DNA from: Flavobacterium aquicola
GTDB taxonomy: Bacteria; Bacteroidota; Bacteroidia; Flavobacteriales; Flavobacteriaceae
NCBI RefSeq assembly: GCF_003385115.1
Contig: NZ_QUNI01000001.1
Span: forward strand, 558,001-622,000
Length of the DNA stretch: 64,000 nucleotides
Direction of reading: 5' to 3'
The position numbers and the translations under genes are program-made. Positions 29,038 through 36,764 of this stretch are shown in pieces. The notes under the pieces are model-generated. The model did no database searches. It saw only the letters and a list, made by a program, of their open reading frames with translations, and had not been told where the DNA came from. The number at the start of each line of letters is the position of its first letter. Position 1 is the first letter of the stretch.

Positions 29038-30237
29038 ATGAAATATAAAATCGTATTACTGCTCTTTTTCGGAGTATTCAATTTACAAGCACAAAACACA
29101 AAAAAAATAACTGCTCCAAAAAAGCTCGTAGCTACAGCTGCAAAACCAGCCCCTGTTATCGAAGGCATCTTTGCAACTATCGCAACCAATAAAGGAAACA
29201 TAACGGTTCAATTATTTTATAAAAAGACACCTGTCACCGCAGCGAATTTTATAAGTCTTGCCGAAGGTAAAAACCCATTTGTAACGGTTGAAAAATTAAA
29301 AGGAAAACCTTTTTATGACGGTTTAAAATTCCATAGAGTCATCAAAGATTTCATGATTCAAGGCGGAGATCCAGATGGCAATGGTTCTGGCGGACCTGGT
29401 TATGATTTTAAAGATGAATTTACAGATTCTAAATTTGACAAAGCGGGAATATTAGCCATGGCAAATTCCGGACCTGCTACTAATGGAAGCCAATTTTTCA
29501 TTACACATAAAGACACTCCGTGGTTAACTGGCAAACACACCATTTTTGGGCAGGTAACACAAGGGATGAGTATAGTGAACGCAATTGCTCAGGATGATGT
29601 GATTACAAAAATCACCATAACAAGAAAAGGTGATTTAGCTAAAAAATTTGATGCTGTAAAAGTCTTCTCAGATTACTTTAATAACAAATCCGAAGATCAA
29701 AAAAAGCAAGCAGCTATTGACGCTGAAAATAAGAAAAAACAAATTGAAGCTGAAGCTGAAGCAAAAAAAGCTTATCTAGAAAAGTACGATCAGGTTATAA
29801 AAGCAAAAAAAGCTTATTTAACAGCCGAAAAAGCAAAAGCCACAACTACTCCGTCTGGATTAGCTTACAGTGTAATAACAAAAGGAACTGGTGTTAAACC
29901 AGCAGATGGAGCTACTTTTTATTTTCATTATGCCGGCTATTTTGAAGACGGAACATTATTTGACAGCAGTTATGAAGAGGTAAGCAAAGCTTATGGGAAA
30001 TTTGATGCAAATAGAGCTGCTCAAAATGGTTACAAATCATTTCCATTTGTAGCAGGAAGCAAAGATGGTATGATTCCTGGTTTCATAGAAGGCTTAGCAA
30101 CTATGTCATATGGGGAAAAAATTATTGTATTTATTCCATCAAATCTAGCTTATGGAGAAAGAGGTGCTGGCAGAGGTGTAATTCCACCAAATACAAATTT
30201 AATTTTTGAATTGGAAATATTTGAGAAACAACAATAA
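29038..30237 (+). CDS. Cyclophilin + FKBP fusion isomerase (soluble)
   Basis: Paralogue of the preceding gene with the same order: cyclophilin (about residues 40-205: FHRVIKDFMIQGGDP, NGSQFFITHKDTPW), Lys/Ala-rich helical linker, FKBP (about 275-399: FYFHYAGYFEDGTLFDSS, IPSNLAYGERGAG). It has an ordinary signal peptide (ending LQAQN) instead of a lipobox, so it should be free in the periplasm. The high identity between the two points to a local duplication. It is the last gene of the run; a terminator follows 22 bp later. Confidence 0.9.
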   Translation: MKYKIVLLLFFGVFNLQAQNTKKITAPKKLVATAAKPAPVIEGIFATIATNKGNITVQLFYKKTPVTAANFISLAEGKNPFVTVEKLKGKPFYDGLKFHRVIKDFMIQGGDPDGNGSGGPGYDFKDEFTDSKFDKAGILAMANSGPATNGSQFFITHKDTPWLTGKHTIFGQVTQGMSIVNAIAQDDVITKITITRKGDLAKKFDAVKVFSDYFNNKSEDQKKQAAIDAENKKKQIEAEAEAKKAYLEKYDQVIKAKKAYLTAEKAKATTTPSGLAYSVITKGTGVKPADGATFYFHYAGYFEDGTLFDSSYEEVSKAYGKFDANRAAQNGYKSFPFVAGSKDGMIPGFIEGLATMSYGEKIIVFIPSNLAYGERGAGRGVIPPNTNLIFELEIFEKQQ

Positions 30238-30258
30238 TATAAAAAGAACCGCATAAAA

Positions 30259-30300
30259 AAAAGCCACGATAAAATTATAATTATCGTGGCTTTTATCTTT
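30259..30300 (+). terminator. Terminator of the nrnA-gldI-isomerase run
   Basis: Perfect 14-bp stem AAAAGCCACGATAA (30259-30272) with its complement (30281-30294), followed by TTTTATCTTT. Confidence 0.85.
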
Positions 30301-30318
30301 AATCGAGAAACCTCTGTA

Positions 30319-30756
30319 TTATTTTTTGAACTTCCATTCAAATTCATCTTTATTATTGATTATTGCTCCAATTTCAAACTTAACAACCTCATCGAATTCA
30401 GTTTGAAAAATAATCCAGTTCTCCTCATTAAAGTAATTTTCGAAAGTGTCGAACTCCTCTTGAGTAAATTTAACTATTCCTTTTTGAGCCAAATCTTTTT
30501 TTATTTCTGTTATTTTTTTTGCAATTATTTTAATCCCAAATAATTCCAGATTTGGACTGGAAGCAACTAAATATCCTAATCGCAGCTCTTCATCTTTATA
30601 AAAAGTCATCCGGATCTTTAGATTATTATAAACAAAAATCACATTATCATCTTCATCATTATAATTTTTAGTTGGTTTACCATAAATGGCAATAACATCA
30701 TTTTGCTTCATTCCGAAAATGAGTTTATCAATTCCGTTTTTAAGATTTATTTTCAT
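30319..30756 (-). CDS. Cytoplasmic protein with BamE-like motif, unknown
   Basis: Product of 145 residues with no signal peptide or membrane segment. Near the N-terminus it has LIFGMKQNDVIAIYGKP, resembling the start of SmpA/BamE-type folds, where G-M-x-x-x-x-V ... G-x-P marks the first helices. The rest alternates charged strands and ends WKFKK. The function is unknown, and the BamE hint is weak because BamE is an exported lipoprotein. Convergent with the isomerase run. Confidence 0.6.
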   Translation of the reverse strand: MKINLKNGIDKLIFGMKQNDVIAIYGKPTKNYNDEDDNVIFVYNNLKIRMTFYKDEELRLGYLVASSPNLELFGIKIIAKKITEIKKDLAQKGIVKFTQEEFDTFENYFNEENWIIFQTEFDEVVKFEIGAIINNKDEFEWKFKK

Positions 30757-30996
30757 GATTTATTTTTTATTTCTTTTGATTGCAAAGGTATCCATTTTTA
30801 AGCCAAAGTATTTTTGCTTTGAACAAAAATATTAAATAACAGAAAAGGAAATAAAAACAGTCATAACCAGCGTCATGCTTAATTATTTACAGAGAATTCA
30901 TAGGAAAACATATACACAAAATTTAGACATAGACTGAAGTAAATACAGGTGCCGTTTTTTATTTTTGTTTTCCACATGCCATTACATAAAATAATG

Positions 30997-31004
30997 TATT
31001 TTTG
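30997..31004 (+). promoter_or_regulatory. -7 element before TPR kinase
   Basis: TATTTTTG, a perfect TAnnTTTG, 18 bp before the ATG at 31023. There is no good -33. Confidence 0.45.
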
Positions 31005-31022
31005 AAAAAAAATACGTTATAA

Positions 31023-32942
31023 ATGTTTAAAAAGAGCGCTTTTCTTTTATTACTTTTTTTTACTTTATGCACCTGTCCTGTACAGGCGCAAAACAATGAT
31101 AATAAAACTATTGACTCATTAAAAACCGCGCTAAAACAGACGAAAAACAAAACTCAACAATCTGAAATACTAATAAGTTTATCTTCGTTTTCAGATTATA
31201 TTGGTCCTGACAAAGCTATTAACTACGCTAAAAAAGGATTACTTCATGCCCAAAAAATAAATGACACTGAACAAATTGGATTAGCTTACACAAATATAGG
31301 CATCGCCTATGAAATAAAATCCGACTATCCTCATGCACTAAAAAATTTCTACAATGCCCTTGAAATCAGTGAAAAAAACAATGACACAAAAACACTTACC
31401 AGTTTATATAATAATATTGGACTAATCTACATCGATCTCAAAAATTATAAACAAGGTCTTATTTTTTACAAAAAAGCATTACAAACAAGCTATCAAACTA
31501 ATAAAGAAAGAAACATTTCTCTTCTCTTGAATAATATTGGAGATGTTTATCTTCAAAAAAAAGAATTCAAAAAAGCCCTAACCTACTTTTATAAAGCGCT
31601 AATCATCAACAAAAAGAATGATGAGAATCTGGGCATTGGCATAAATCTGACCAATATTGGAATCTGCTACATAAACATCAAGAATTACGAAAAAGGCATC
31701 GAAATGTTAAATAAGTCAATAATTGCTTATAATGACAATTCAAACCTATACAACAATTACAATTATTATGAACTTGGCCGTGCCTATTACTTAATGTCTC
31801 AAGATGAAAAGTATATAAATAATAAAGAAGAATATTTAGACAAGTCCATCGGGCTTCTTGAAAATGCTCTGCAAAATTTTATAAAATATAATTCTTTAAA
31901 AGACATCCAGGAAACCTATTATTATTTATCTAAAGGAAATAAGATAAAAGGAAACTTTGAAACTTCATTGGATTTCTTTGAAAAATATGCCAAAATTAAA
32001 GATTCTATATTTTCTGAAGAGAGCGAAAAAAAAATGGCAAATCTTGAATTTCAAAGAGAAATCGACCTCAGAGATAAGCAGATCGAGATTCAAAATCTTA
32101 GGATCTATAGTGACTCCCGAAAAGTATATCTTTTAATTGCAACCGCCGCCGCTGTGGCTACACTATTGGGTTTATTTTTATTTTTATATATTTCTAACAT
32201 TCGAAATAATAAATTACTCAAAGAGAAAAACACCATAATTTCTAATATCAATTTACAAAAGGACAAATTTTATTCAATCATCGCACATGACTTAAGAGGA
32301 CCATTCAATGGTTTTCTAGGACTAACAGAATTAATGGCCGAAGATATTGATGACATGAGTAATGAGGAAATAAAATTTGCGGCTGCAAATATGAGAAGCT
32401 CGGCAAAAAATCTTTTTGAACTTTTAGAAAATCTATTGGAATGGACCCGCATGGAACAGAATTTAGTTCCATTTGAACCTATGGAATATCTGTTAGAATC
32501 TACTACTTTAGAAAGCATCGTCACATTATATAACATTGCCAAAAAAAAAGAAATAAGAATACATACTCAAATTCCAAGTACTCTCCTTGTGTTCTCAGAT
32601 AAGAATATGTTTCAAGCGGTAATTCGAAACATAGTTCTAAACGCAATAAAGTTTACACCAAAAAAAGGAGAAATTCATATTTCTGCACTAGATAATCATG
32701 GAGATATTATAATCACGATTAAAGATTCAGGGATTGGAATGCATCAGAATTTGGTTAATGACTTATTCAAAGTTGACACAAAAAATAACCGAATCGGAAC
32801 AGAAAATGAGCCAAGCACAGGTTTAGGACTTATTTTGTGTAAAGAATTTGTTGAGAAACACAAAGGTAAAATCTGGGTAGAAAGCGAAGAAGGAAACGGA
32901 AGTGCATTTCACATCAGTTTCCCTAAAAAGCAAATGGAATAA
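31023..32942 (+). CDS. TPR sensor histidine kinase
   Basis: Membrane-bound two-component kinase of 639 residues. A signal peptide (ending PVQAQN) is followed by a periplasmic array of tetratricopeptide repeats (about residues 60-330, with YTNIGIAYEIKSDY, NNIGLIYIDLKNY, LNNIGDVYLQKKEF and LTNIGICYINIKNY). One membrane helix (about 368-393) leads to a HisKA domain with phospho-acceptor H422 in IIAHDLRGPF. A HATPase follows, with the N box NIVLNAIKF, the G1 box DSGIGM and the G2 box STGLGL. TPR sensors of this type are typical of Bacteroidota. No response regulator is adjacent, so it is an orphan kinase; its signal is unknown. Confidence 0.9.
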   Translation: MFKKSAFLLLLFFTLCTCPVQAQNNDNKTIDSLKTALKQTKNKTQQSEILISLSSFSDYIGPDKAINYAKKGLLHAQKINDTEQIGLAYTNIGIAYEIKSDYPHALKNFYNALEISEKNNDTKTLTSLYNNIGLIYIDLKNYKQGLIFYKKALQTSYQTNKERNISLLLNNIGDVYLQKKEFKKALTYFYKALIINKKNDENLGIGINLTNIGICYINIKNYEKGIEMLNKSIIAYNDNSNLYNNYNYYELGRAYYLMSQDEKYINNKEEYLDKSIGLLENALQNFIKYNSLKDIQETYYYLSKGNKIKGNFETSLDFFEKYAKIKDSIFSEESEKKMANLEFQREIDLRDKQIEIQNLRIYSDSRKVYLLIATAAAVATLLGLFLFLYISNIRNNKLLKEKNTIISNINLQKDKFYSIIAHDLRGPFNGFLGLTELMAEDIDDMSNEEIKFAAANMRSSAKNLFELLENLLEWTRMEQNLVPFEPMEYLLESTTLESIVTLYNIAKKKEIRIHTQIPSTLLVFSDKNMFQAVIRNIVLNAIKFTPKKGEIHISALDNHGDIIITIKDSGIGMHQNLVNDLFKVDTKNNRIGTENEPSTGLGLILCKEFVEKHKGKIWVESEEGNGSAFHISFPKKQME

Positions 32943-32960
32943 GAACCTTTTAAACCCTGT

Positions 32961-33560
32961 TTAAAGTTTTTTGCTTAGGTTCTCTTTAACTCCGTTAAAC
33001 CATTCTTCCTTTAGAATACTCAATATAATACTGTCACGGCGTATTTCACTTTCATATGTTGGCATATTGCTGCGCAGTACGCCTTCTACTTTACACCCGA
33101 TGCTTTTCATTGCTGCAATACTTCGCTCATTATTATTATCGGCACGAAATTCTACGCGTTCCATCCCAAGAGTTTCAAAAGCAAACTGCAGTAAAAGAAA
33201 TTTGCAGTGCTTGTTAAGACCAGTTCCTCTAAAATCTTTTCCATACCATGTATACCCTAGCTGTACTGTTCTGAAAGGAAAATTAATATCATAAAAACGA
33301 GTACTTCCGGCATATTTACCTGATTTCTTATCAATAACTGCAAAAGGGAATTCGGTTTTATTTTCTCTTGCTTTTATTGCTAATTGAATATAGTTTATCA
33401 GGTTATCTTTTCCATCAGCAGGGACTAAGGAATATTTCCAAGTTTCAGGTTCATTAAGAGAAATGTCCAAAAGATTATCAATATCTGTTAATTCTAAAGG
33501 TCTAAGCAAAACGAAATCATCTTCCAGAATTGTATTTTGAGGGAATTGTGAAACGGTCAT
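32961..33560 (-). CDS. GNAT acetyltransferase, RimJ/RimL-like
   Basis: N-acetyltransferase of 199 residues. It shows FVLLRPLELTDIDNLL at the start, the acetyl-CoA motif A region GYTWYGKDFRGTGLNKHCKFLL and VEFRADNNNERSIAAMKSIGCKVEGVLR, the typical RimL-type end. The acceptor (ribosomal protein, amino acid or antibiotic) cannot be told. It converges with the kinase gene, 18 bp between stops. Confidence 0.85.
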   Translation of the reverse strand: MTVSQFPQNTILEDDFVLLRPLELTDIDNLLDISLNEPETWKYSLVPADGKDNLINYIQLAIKARENKTEFPFAVIDKKSGKYAGSTRFYDINFPFRTVQLGYTWYGKDFRGTGLNKHCKFLLLQFAFETLGMERVEFRADNNNERSIAAMKSIGCKVEGVLRSNMPTYESEIRRDSIILSILKEEWFNGVKENLSKKL

Positions 33561-33678
33561 TATTTTTTTTGAGCTAATTTACAACAACAGCTTTTCTTTT
33601 AAAATTTTAATAGCATTAATTTTATCGCTTTTATAAAAATAAACATAATCGTCGCAAAGAGCAACATGTATGTTTTTT

Positions 33679-33756
33679 GCCACTGATTACACAGATTCTC
33701 ACAGATTTCGCTTCTGTTTTTGAAAAAAATCTGTGGAAATCTTTTTAATCTGTGGC
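33679..33756. repeat. Inverted repeat, CACAGATT type
   Basis: About 78 bp. The left arm begins GCCACTGATTACACAGATT and continues CTCACAGATT. The right arm is AATCTGTGGAAATC ... AATCTGTGGC, giving an imperfect long palindrome. It lies in the 291-bp gap between GNAT and the next gene. I recall this CACAGATT palindrome as a frequent intergenic repeat in flavobacteria but cannot count copies here. Confidence 0.7.
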
Positions 33757-33786
33757 TATATTTAGTTACGAAAGTCATAAAAGTAA

Positions 33787-33819
33787 AAACCCGAAGTATA
33801 AAATTTATACTTCGGGTTT
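33787..33819 (-). terminator. Terminator after purM-linked gene
   Basis: 14-bp stem AAACCCGAAGTATA (33787-33800) with its complement (33806-33819). T-rich on the minus strand after the stem. It lies 33 bp after the stop at 33852. Confidence 0.85.
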
Positions 33820-33851
33820 CAAATATTTTAAACAAAATAGTTCTCGAAAGA

Positions 33852-34208
33852 CTATTCATTCATTTCATCATAACGTACTGGAACTTGTGGATCGTACAGC
33901 GGACATTTAAATTCTTCCAAAGTATCTGCCAGAAGATTCATTGTTTTGCCTTCGGTTCCATAACAGTCAATCTGTATACTTTGCGGAGTTGTTTTTACAT
34001 GAAAAGCACCTTTTCCTTTGGTATTTTTCCAGCTATTTTCATCTACTTTTTCCCAGCTCGAAAACACCGAATTAATACGGTTCAAAATCACCTGAACTGG
34101 AAGTATTTCAAGACCTTCTACTTCCTGCTGTTCTGCCAAAGCTTCATAAACCAAATGATGATTAAGATAGATTCCGTCCTGATATTGCCAAAAAAGTAGT
34201 TCGTACAT
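33852..34208 (-). CDS. Cytoplasmic protein of unknown function
   Basis: Product of 118 residues without signal peptide or membrane segment. It begins MYELLFWQYQDGIYLNHHLV and contains a conserved-looking FHVKTTPQSIQIDCYG strand region and an acidic end. No family recognised. It starts 18 bp after the purM stop and is followed by a terminator, so it is probably co-transcribed with purM. Confidence 0.65.
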   Translation of the reverse strand: MYELLFWQYQDGIYLNHHLVYEALAEQQEVEGLEILPVQVILNRINSVFSSWEKVDENSWKNTKGKGAFHVKTTPQSIQIDCYGTEGKTMNLLADTLEEFKCPLYDPQVPVRYDEMNE

Positions 34209-34226
34209 TTTGAAAAAGTTTAATCG

Positions 34227-35405
34227 TTAGTACTCGAAAGTCCCGTATTCGCTTGTAATTGTTAATTTCTTAGCATCAGAAGCTTCTACCCTACCGACAA
34301 TCTGAGCATCAACATTGAACGATTTAGAAATAGCAATAATATCCTGAGCAATAGCTTCGGGAACGTAAATTTCCATTCTGTGACCGCAGTTGAACACTTG
34401 GTACATTTCTTTCCAATCGGTTTTTGACTGTTCCTGTATCAATTGAAACAAAGGCGGAACCGGAAATAAATTATCTTTTATAATATGCAGATTCTGTACA
34501 AAATGTAAAATTTTTGTCTGAGCTCCTCCACTGCAGTGTACCATTCCATGAACCTCTGCAGAAGTATATTTATCTAAAATTTTCTTGATGATTGGGGCAT
34601 ACGTTCTTGTTGGCGAAAGCACTAACTGTCCGGCATCGATTGGTGAATTTTCAACAGCATCTGTCAATTGTACCTGCCCTGAATAAATAAGATCGCTAGG
34701 AACTGCAGAATCGTAGCTTTCCGGATATTTGTCTGCCAAATACTTTCCAAAAACGTCATGACGAGCAGAAGTTAAACCATTGCTTCCCATTCCGCCATTA
34801 TAGTCTTTTTCATAAGTTGCCTGACCGAATGAAGCTAATCCAACGATAACATCACCCGCTTTTATATTAGCATTATCGATAACTTTGGAACGTTTCATTC
34901 TTGCCGTCACGGTAGAATCAACTATTATCGTTCTTACCAAATCACCAACATCAGCAGTTTCACCTCCAGTTGAATGAATAGTTACTCCAAATGAATCCAA
35001 TTCTTTTATCAATTCTTCGGTTCCATTGATGATAGCTGATAAAACCTCCGCCGGAATAACATTTTTATTTCTTCCGATAGTGGAAGAAAGCAAAATATTA
35101 TCGGTAGCACCTACACACAATAAATCGTCAATATTCATGATTAAAGCATCCTGAGCGATACCTTTCCAAACCGAAATATCTCCAGTTTCTTTCCAATACA
35201 TATATGCCAATGAGGATTTTGTTCCTGCACCGTCAGCATGCATTATAAGGCAGTAATCATCATCCTGAGTTAAATAATCTGGAACAATTTTACAAAATGC
35301 CTGCGGAAATAAACCTTTGTCAATATTTTTAATCGCGTTATGCACATCTTCCTTTGATGCCGAAACACCACGCTGTGCATATCTTTTTGAAGTATCTGAA
35401 CTCAT
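34227..35405 (-). CDS. purM: AIR synthase (PurM)
   Basis: Converts FGAM to aminoimidazole ribonucleotide with ATP, step five of purine synthesis. The N-terminal ATP-binding half has MHADGAGTKSS and QDALIMNIDDLLCVGA, and the centre has STGGETADVGDLV. The C-terminal half contains YTSAEVHGMVHCSGGAQTK and NCGHRMEIYV. At 392 residues it is longer than the 345 of E. coli, as in other Bacteroidota. It has a canonical promoter 23 bp upstream and a small gene downstream. Confidence 0.93.
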   Translation of the reverse strand: MSSDTSKRYAQRGVSASKEDVHNAIKNIDKGLFPQAFCKIVPDYLTQDDDYCLIMHADGAGTKSSLAYMYWKETGDISVWKGIAQDALIMNIDDLLCVGATDNILLSSTIGRNKNVIPAEVLSAIINGTEELIKELDSFGVTIHSTGGETADVGDLVRTIIVDSTVTARMKRSKVIDNANIKAGDVIVGLASFGQATYEKDYNGGMGSNGLTSARHDVFGKYLADKYPESYDSAVPSDLIYSGQVQLTDAVENSPIDAGQLVLSPTRTYAPIIKKILDKYTSAEVHGMVHCSGGAQTKILHFVQNLHIIKDNLFPVPPLFQLIQEQSKTDWKEMYQVFNCGHRMEIYVPEAIAQDIIAISKSFNVDAQIVGRVEASDAKKLTITSEYGTFEY

Positions 35406-35428
35406 TTTCTAGTTGTGTGTATGAGGGG

Positions 35429-35459
35429 CAAAGATAATTTTAATGTGACAATTATACAA
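35429..35459 (-). promoter_or_regulatory. purM promoter, canonical
   Basis: On the minus strand TTG (35459-35457), 20 bp, TATCTTTG (35436-35429), then 23 bp to the ATG. It matches both elements with correct spacing. Confidence 0.65.
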
Positions 35460-35553
35460 TTTTAAAATTTTAAAGTTTCTAAGTACTTAAGACTCTAAGT
35501 TTCTAAGTCTTTTATTAAAATTTTATCTTTTTAATTTTAATTCTTAAGTACTC

Positions 35554-36438
35554 TTAATTGGCAATGATTTCAATTTCTACACGGCGGTTTGCTTCTCTCT
35601 CTGCTTCGTTTTTTTCAGGTAATGGATACAAAGGTTTAGTACTGGCGAAACCGACAAAAGTCATTCTGCTTTTTTCAATTCCGTTAAATTCCAAAAATTT
35701 GTAGATAGCTTTGGCTCTTTGAGTACTTAAATCCCTGAAATCCTTTTGCACACAGCAGATGTGGCCTTGAATCTGTATTTTTAAATCCGGTACATTTTTC
35801 ATTACAGTAAGCAATTCATACATTACCGATCTTGATTGAGGCATTATCGCAAAAGTGTCTACAAAAAAATTCATGTTTTCTAATTTGAGCTTTTCACCAA
35901 CATTGGCAAGGCTCATTTTTCTCATAAAAACAGTGTCTACTTTTATATTAACCGATGAGCCATCTGGGTTTTCATAAACATAAATATCCGAGAATTTAAT
36001 GTTTGGCTTTTTTTTCTCTGGAACAGCTTCTTTCTTCTCGGCTATTATTTTTTCCTCATTTACAAAGTCTTTTGGGAGAATATAATACAAAGTAACTTTT
36101 CTGTTTTCGGATTTAACCGGAGACAAAAAATGTAATTTGCCAAAATTTCTTGTTTTAAAATCCTCTCTGATTTTTACTTTATTCTTTATGATATTAAACA
36201 CATTATCGATACGTTTCTTAGCCAACGTATCATTATAACCAACAGATCCTTCCTCATCGCAAAAACCGAAAACGCCCACCACTTTACTATCTTTATTTAC
36301 AGATATCCATTGGTTTAACTTTAATAATTCTGTTTTATTTAATACAAATTTATTACTGTCAAAAAAGAAAGAGACCTGCTCTTGCGCAAAAGCACAAGAA
36401 GCTGTAAAACTCAATAATAAGGTGATAAAAAACTTCAT
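35554..36438 (-). CDS. Tandem OmpA-like domain protein
   Basis: Exported protein of 294 residues from the ATG at 36438. A longer reading starts at a GTG at 36477 but would bury the signal peptide MKFFITLLLSFTASCAFAQE. There are two OmpA-like segments. The first is degenerate, just after the signal peptide (FFFDSNKFVLNKTELLKL ... GVFGFCDEEGS). The C-terminal one is better preserved (IQIQGHICCVQ ... LSTQRAKAIYKFL ... EANRRVEIEI). OmpA domains bind peptidoglycan. The loop between the strand and the Arg helix has an unusual CC pair. It probably tethers the outer membrane or cell wall. Confidence 0.8.
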   Translation of the reverse strand: MKFFITLLLSFTASCAFAQEQVSFFFDSNKFVLNKTELLKLNQWISVNKDSKVVGVFGFCDEEGSVGYNDTLAKKRIDNVFNIIKNKVKIREDFKTRNFGKLHFLSPVKSENRKVTLYYILPKDFVNEEKIIAEKKEAVPEKKKPNIKFSDIYVYENPDGSSVNIKVDTVFMRKMSLANVGEKLKLENMNFFVDTFAIMPQSRSVMYELLTVMKNVPDLKIQIQGHICCVQKDFRDLSTQRAKAIYKFLEFNGIEKSRMTFVGFASTKPLYPLPEKNEAEREANRRVEIEIIAN

Positions 36439-36540
36439 AATTTGGGGTTTTATATCGTCAAATTTACGATAAAACACCGTCTGTTTATGACAACTTGGAA
36501 TATATTAAATGATACAGCAATAATCAGACATCATCTATCG

Positions 36541-36664
36541 TGCGTTTGCAAAAGGGATAGCAGCAAGCTGCCGAAGCAGCGCGAATAGCCCGACCGCCGC
36601 TAGAGAAAAGAGCAAATAAATACAAAGATCGACTGCCCTTTTTTCTAGTGGGGGTTTTGCCCAA
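36541..36664 (-). repeat. Dispersed palindromic element, copy 2 (inverted)
   Basis: Read on the minus strand it repeats the architecture of 5206-5324: TGGGCAAAACCCCC, a middle block, GGTCGGGCTATTCG, then hairpin GCTGC-ttcg-GCAGC, TATCCCT and GCA. The small hairpin differs from copy 1 by a paired A-T to G-C change. It fills most of the gap between the OmpA-like gene and glnN; nothing else was found in 36439-36719. Confidence 0.75.
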
Positions 36665-36719
36665 ATAACACCAATCTTAGAACAAATATTTAAGTTAAAA
36701 TAAGGAATGAAAGAGTAAA

Positions 36720-36747
36720 AAAAAAGCTTCCCGAAGAAAGCCTTTTT
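36720..36747 (-). terminator. Terminator of glnN
   Basis: 12-bp stem (36720-36731 with 36736-36747) closed by a TTCG tetraloop on the minus strand and followed by T residues. It lies 18 bp after the glnN stop. Confidence 0.85.
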
Positions 36748-36764
36748 GATTTTATACTACTAAA

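Noticed and set aside
33599-33859. 86-codon minus-strand frame
   Set aside because: Covers the repeat and the terminator of the neighbouring gene, so it is unlikely to be coding.
33720-34199. 159-codon plus-strand frame
   Set aside because: Starts inside the CACAGATT repeat and runs antisense to the purM-linked gene; low-complexity product.
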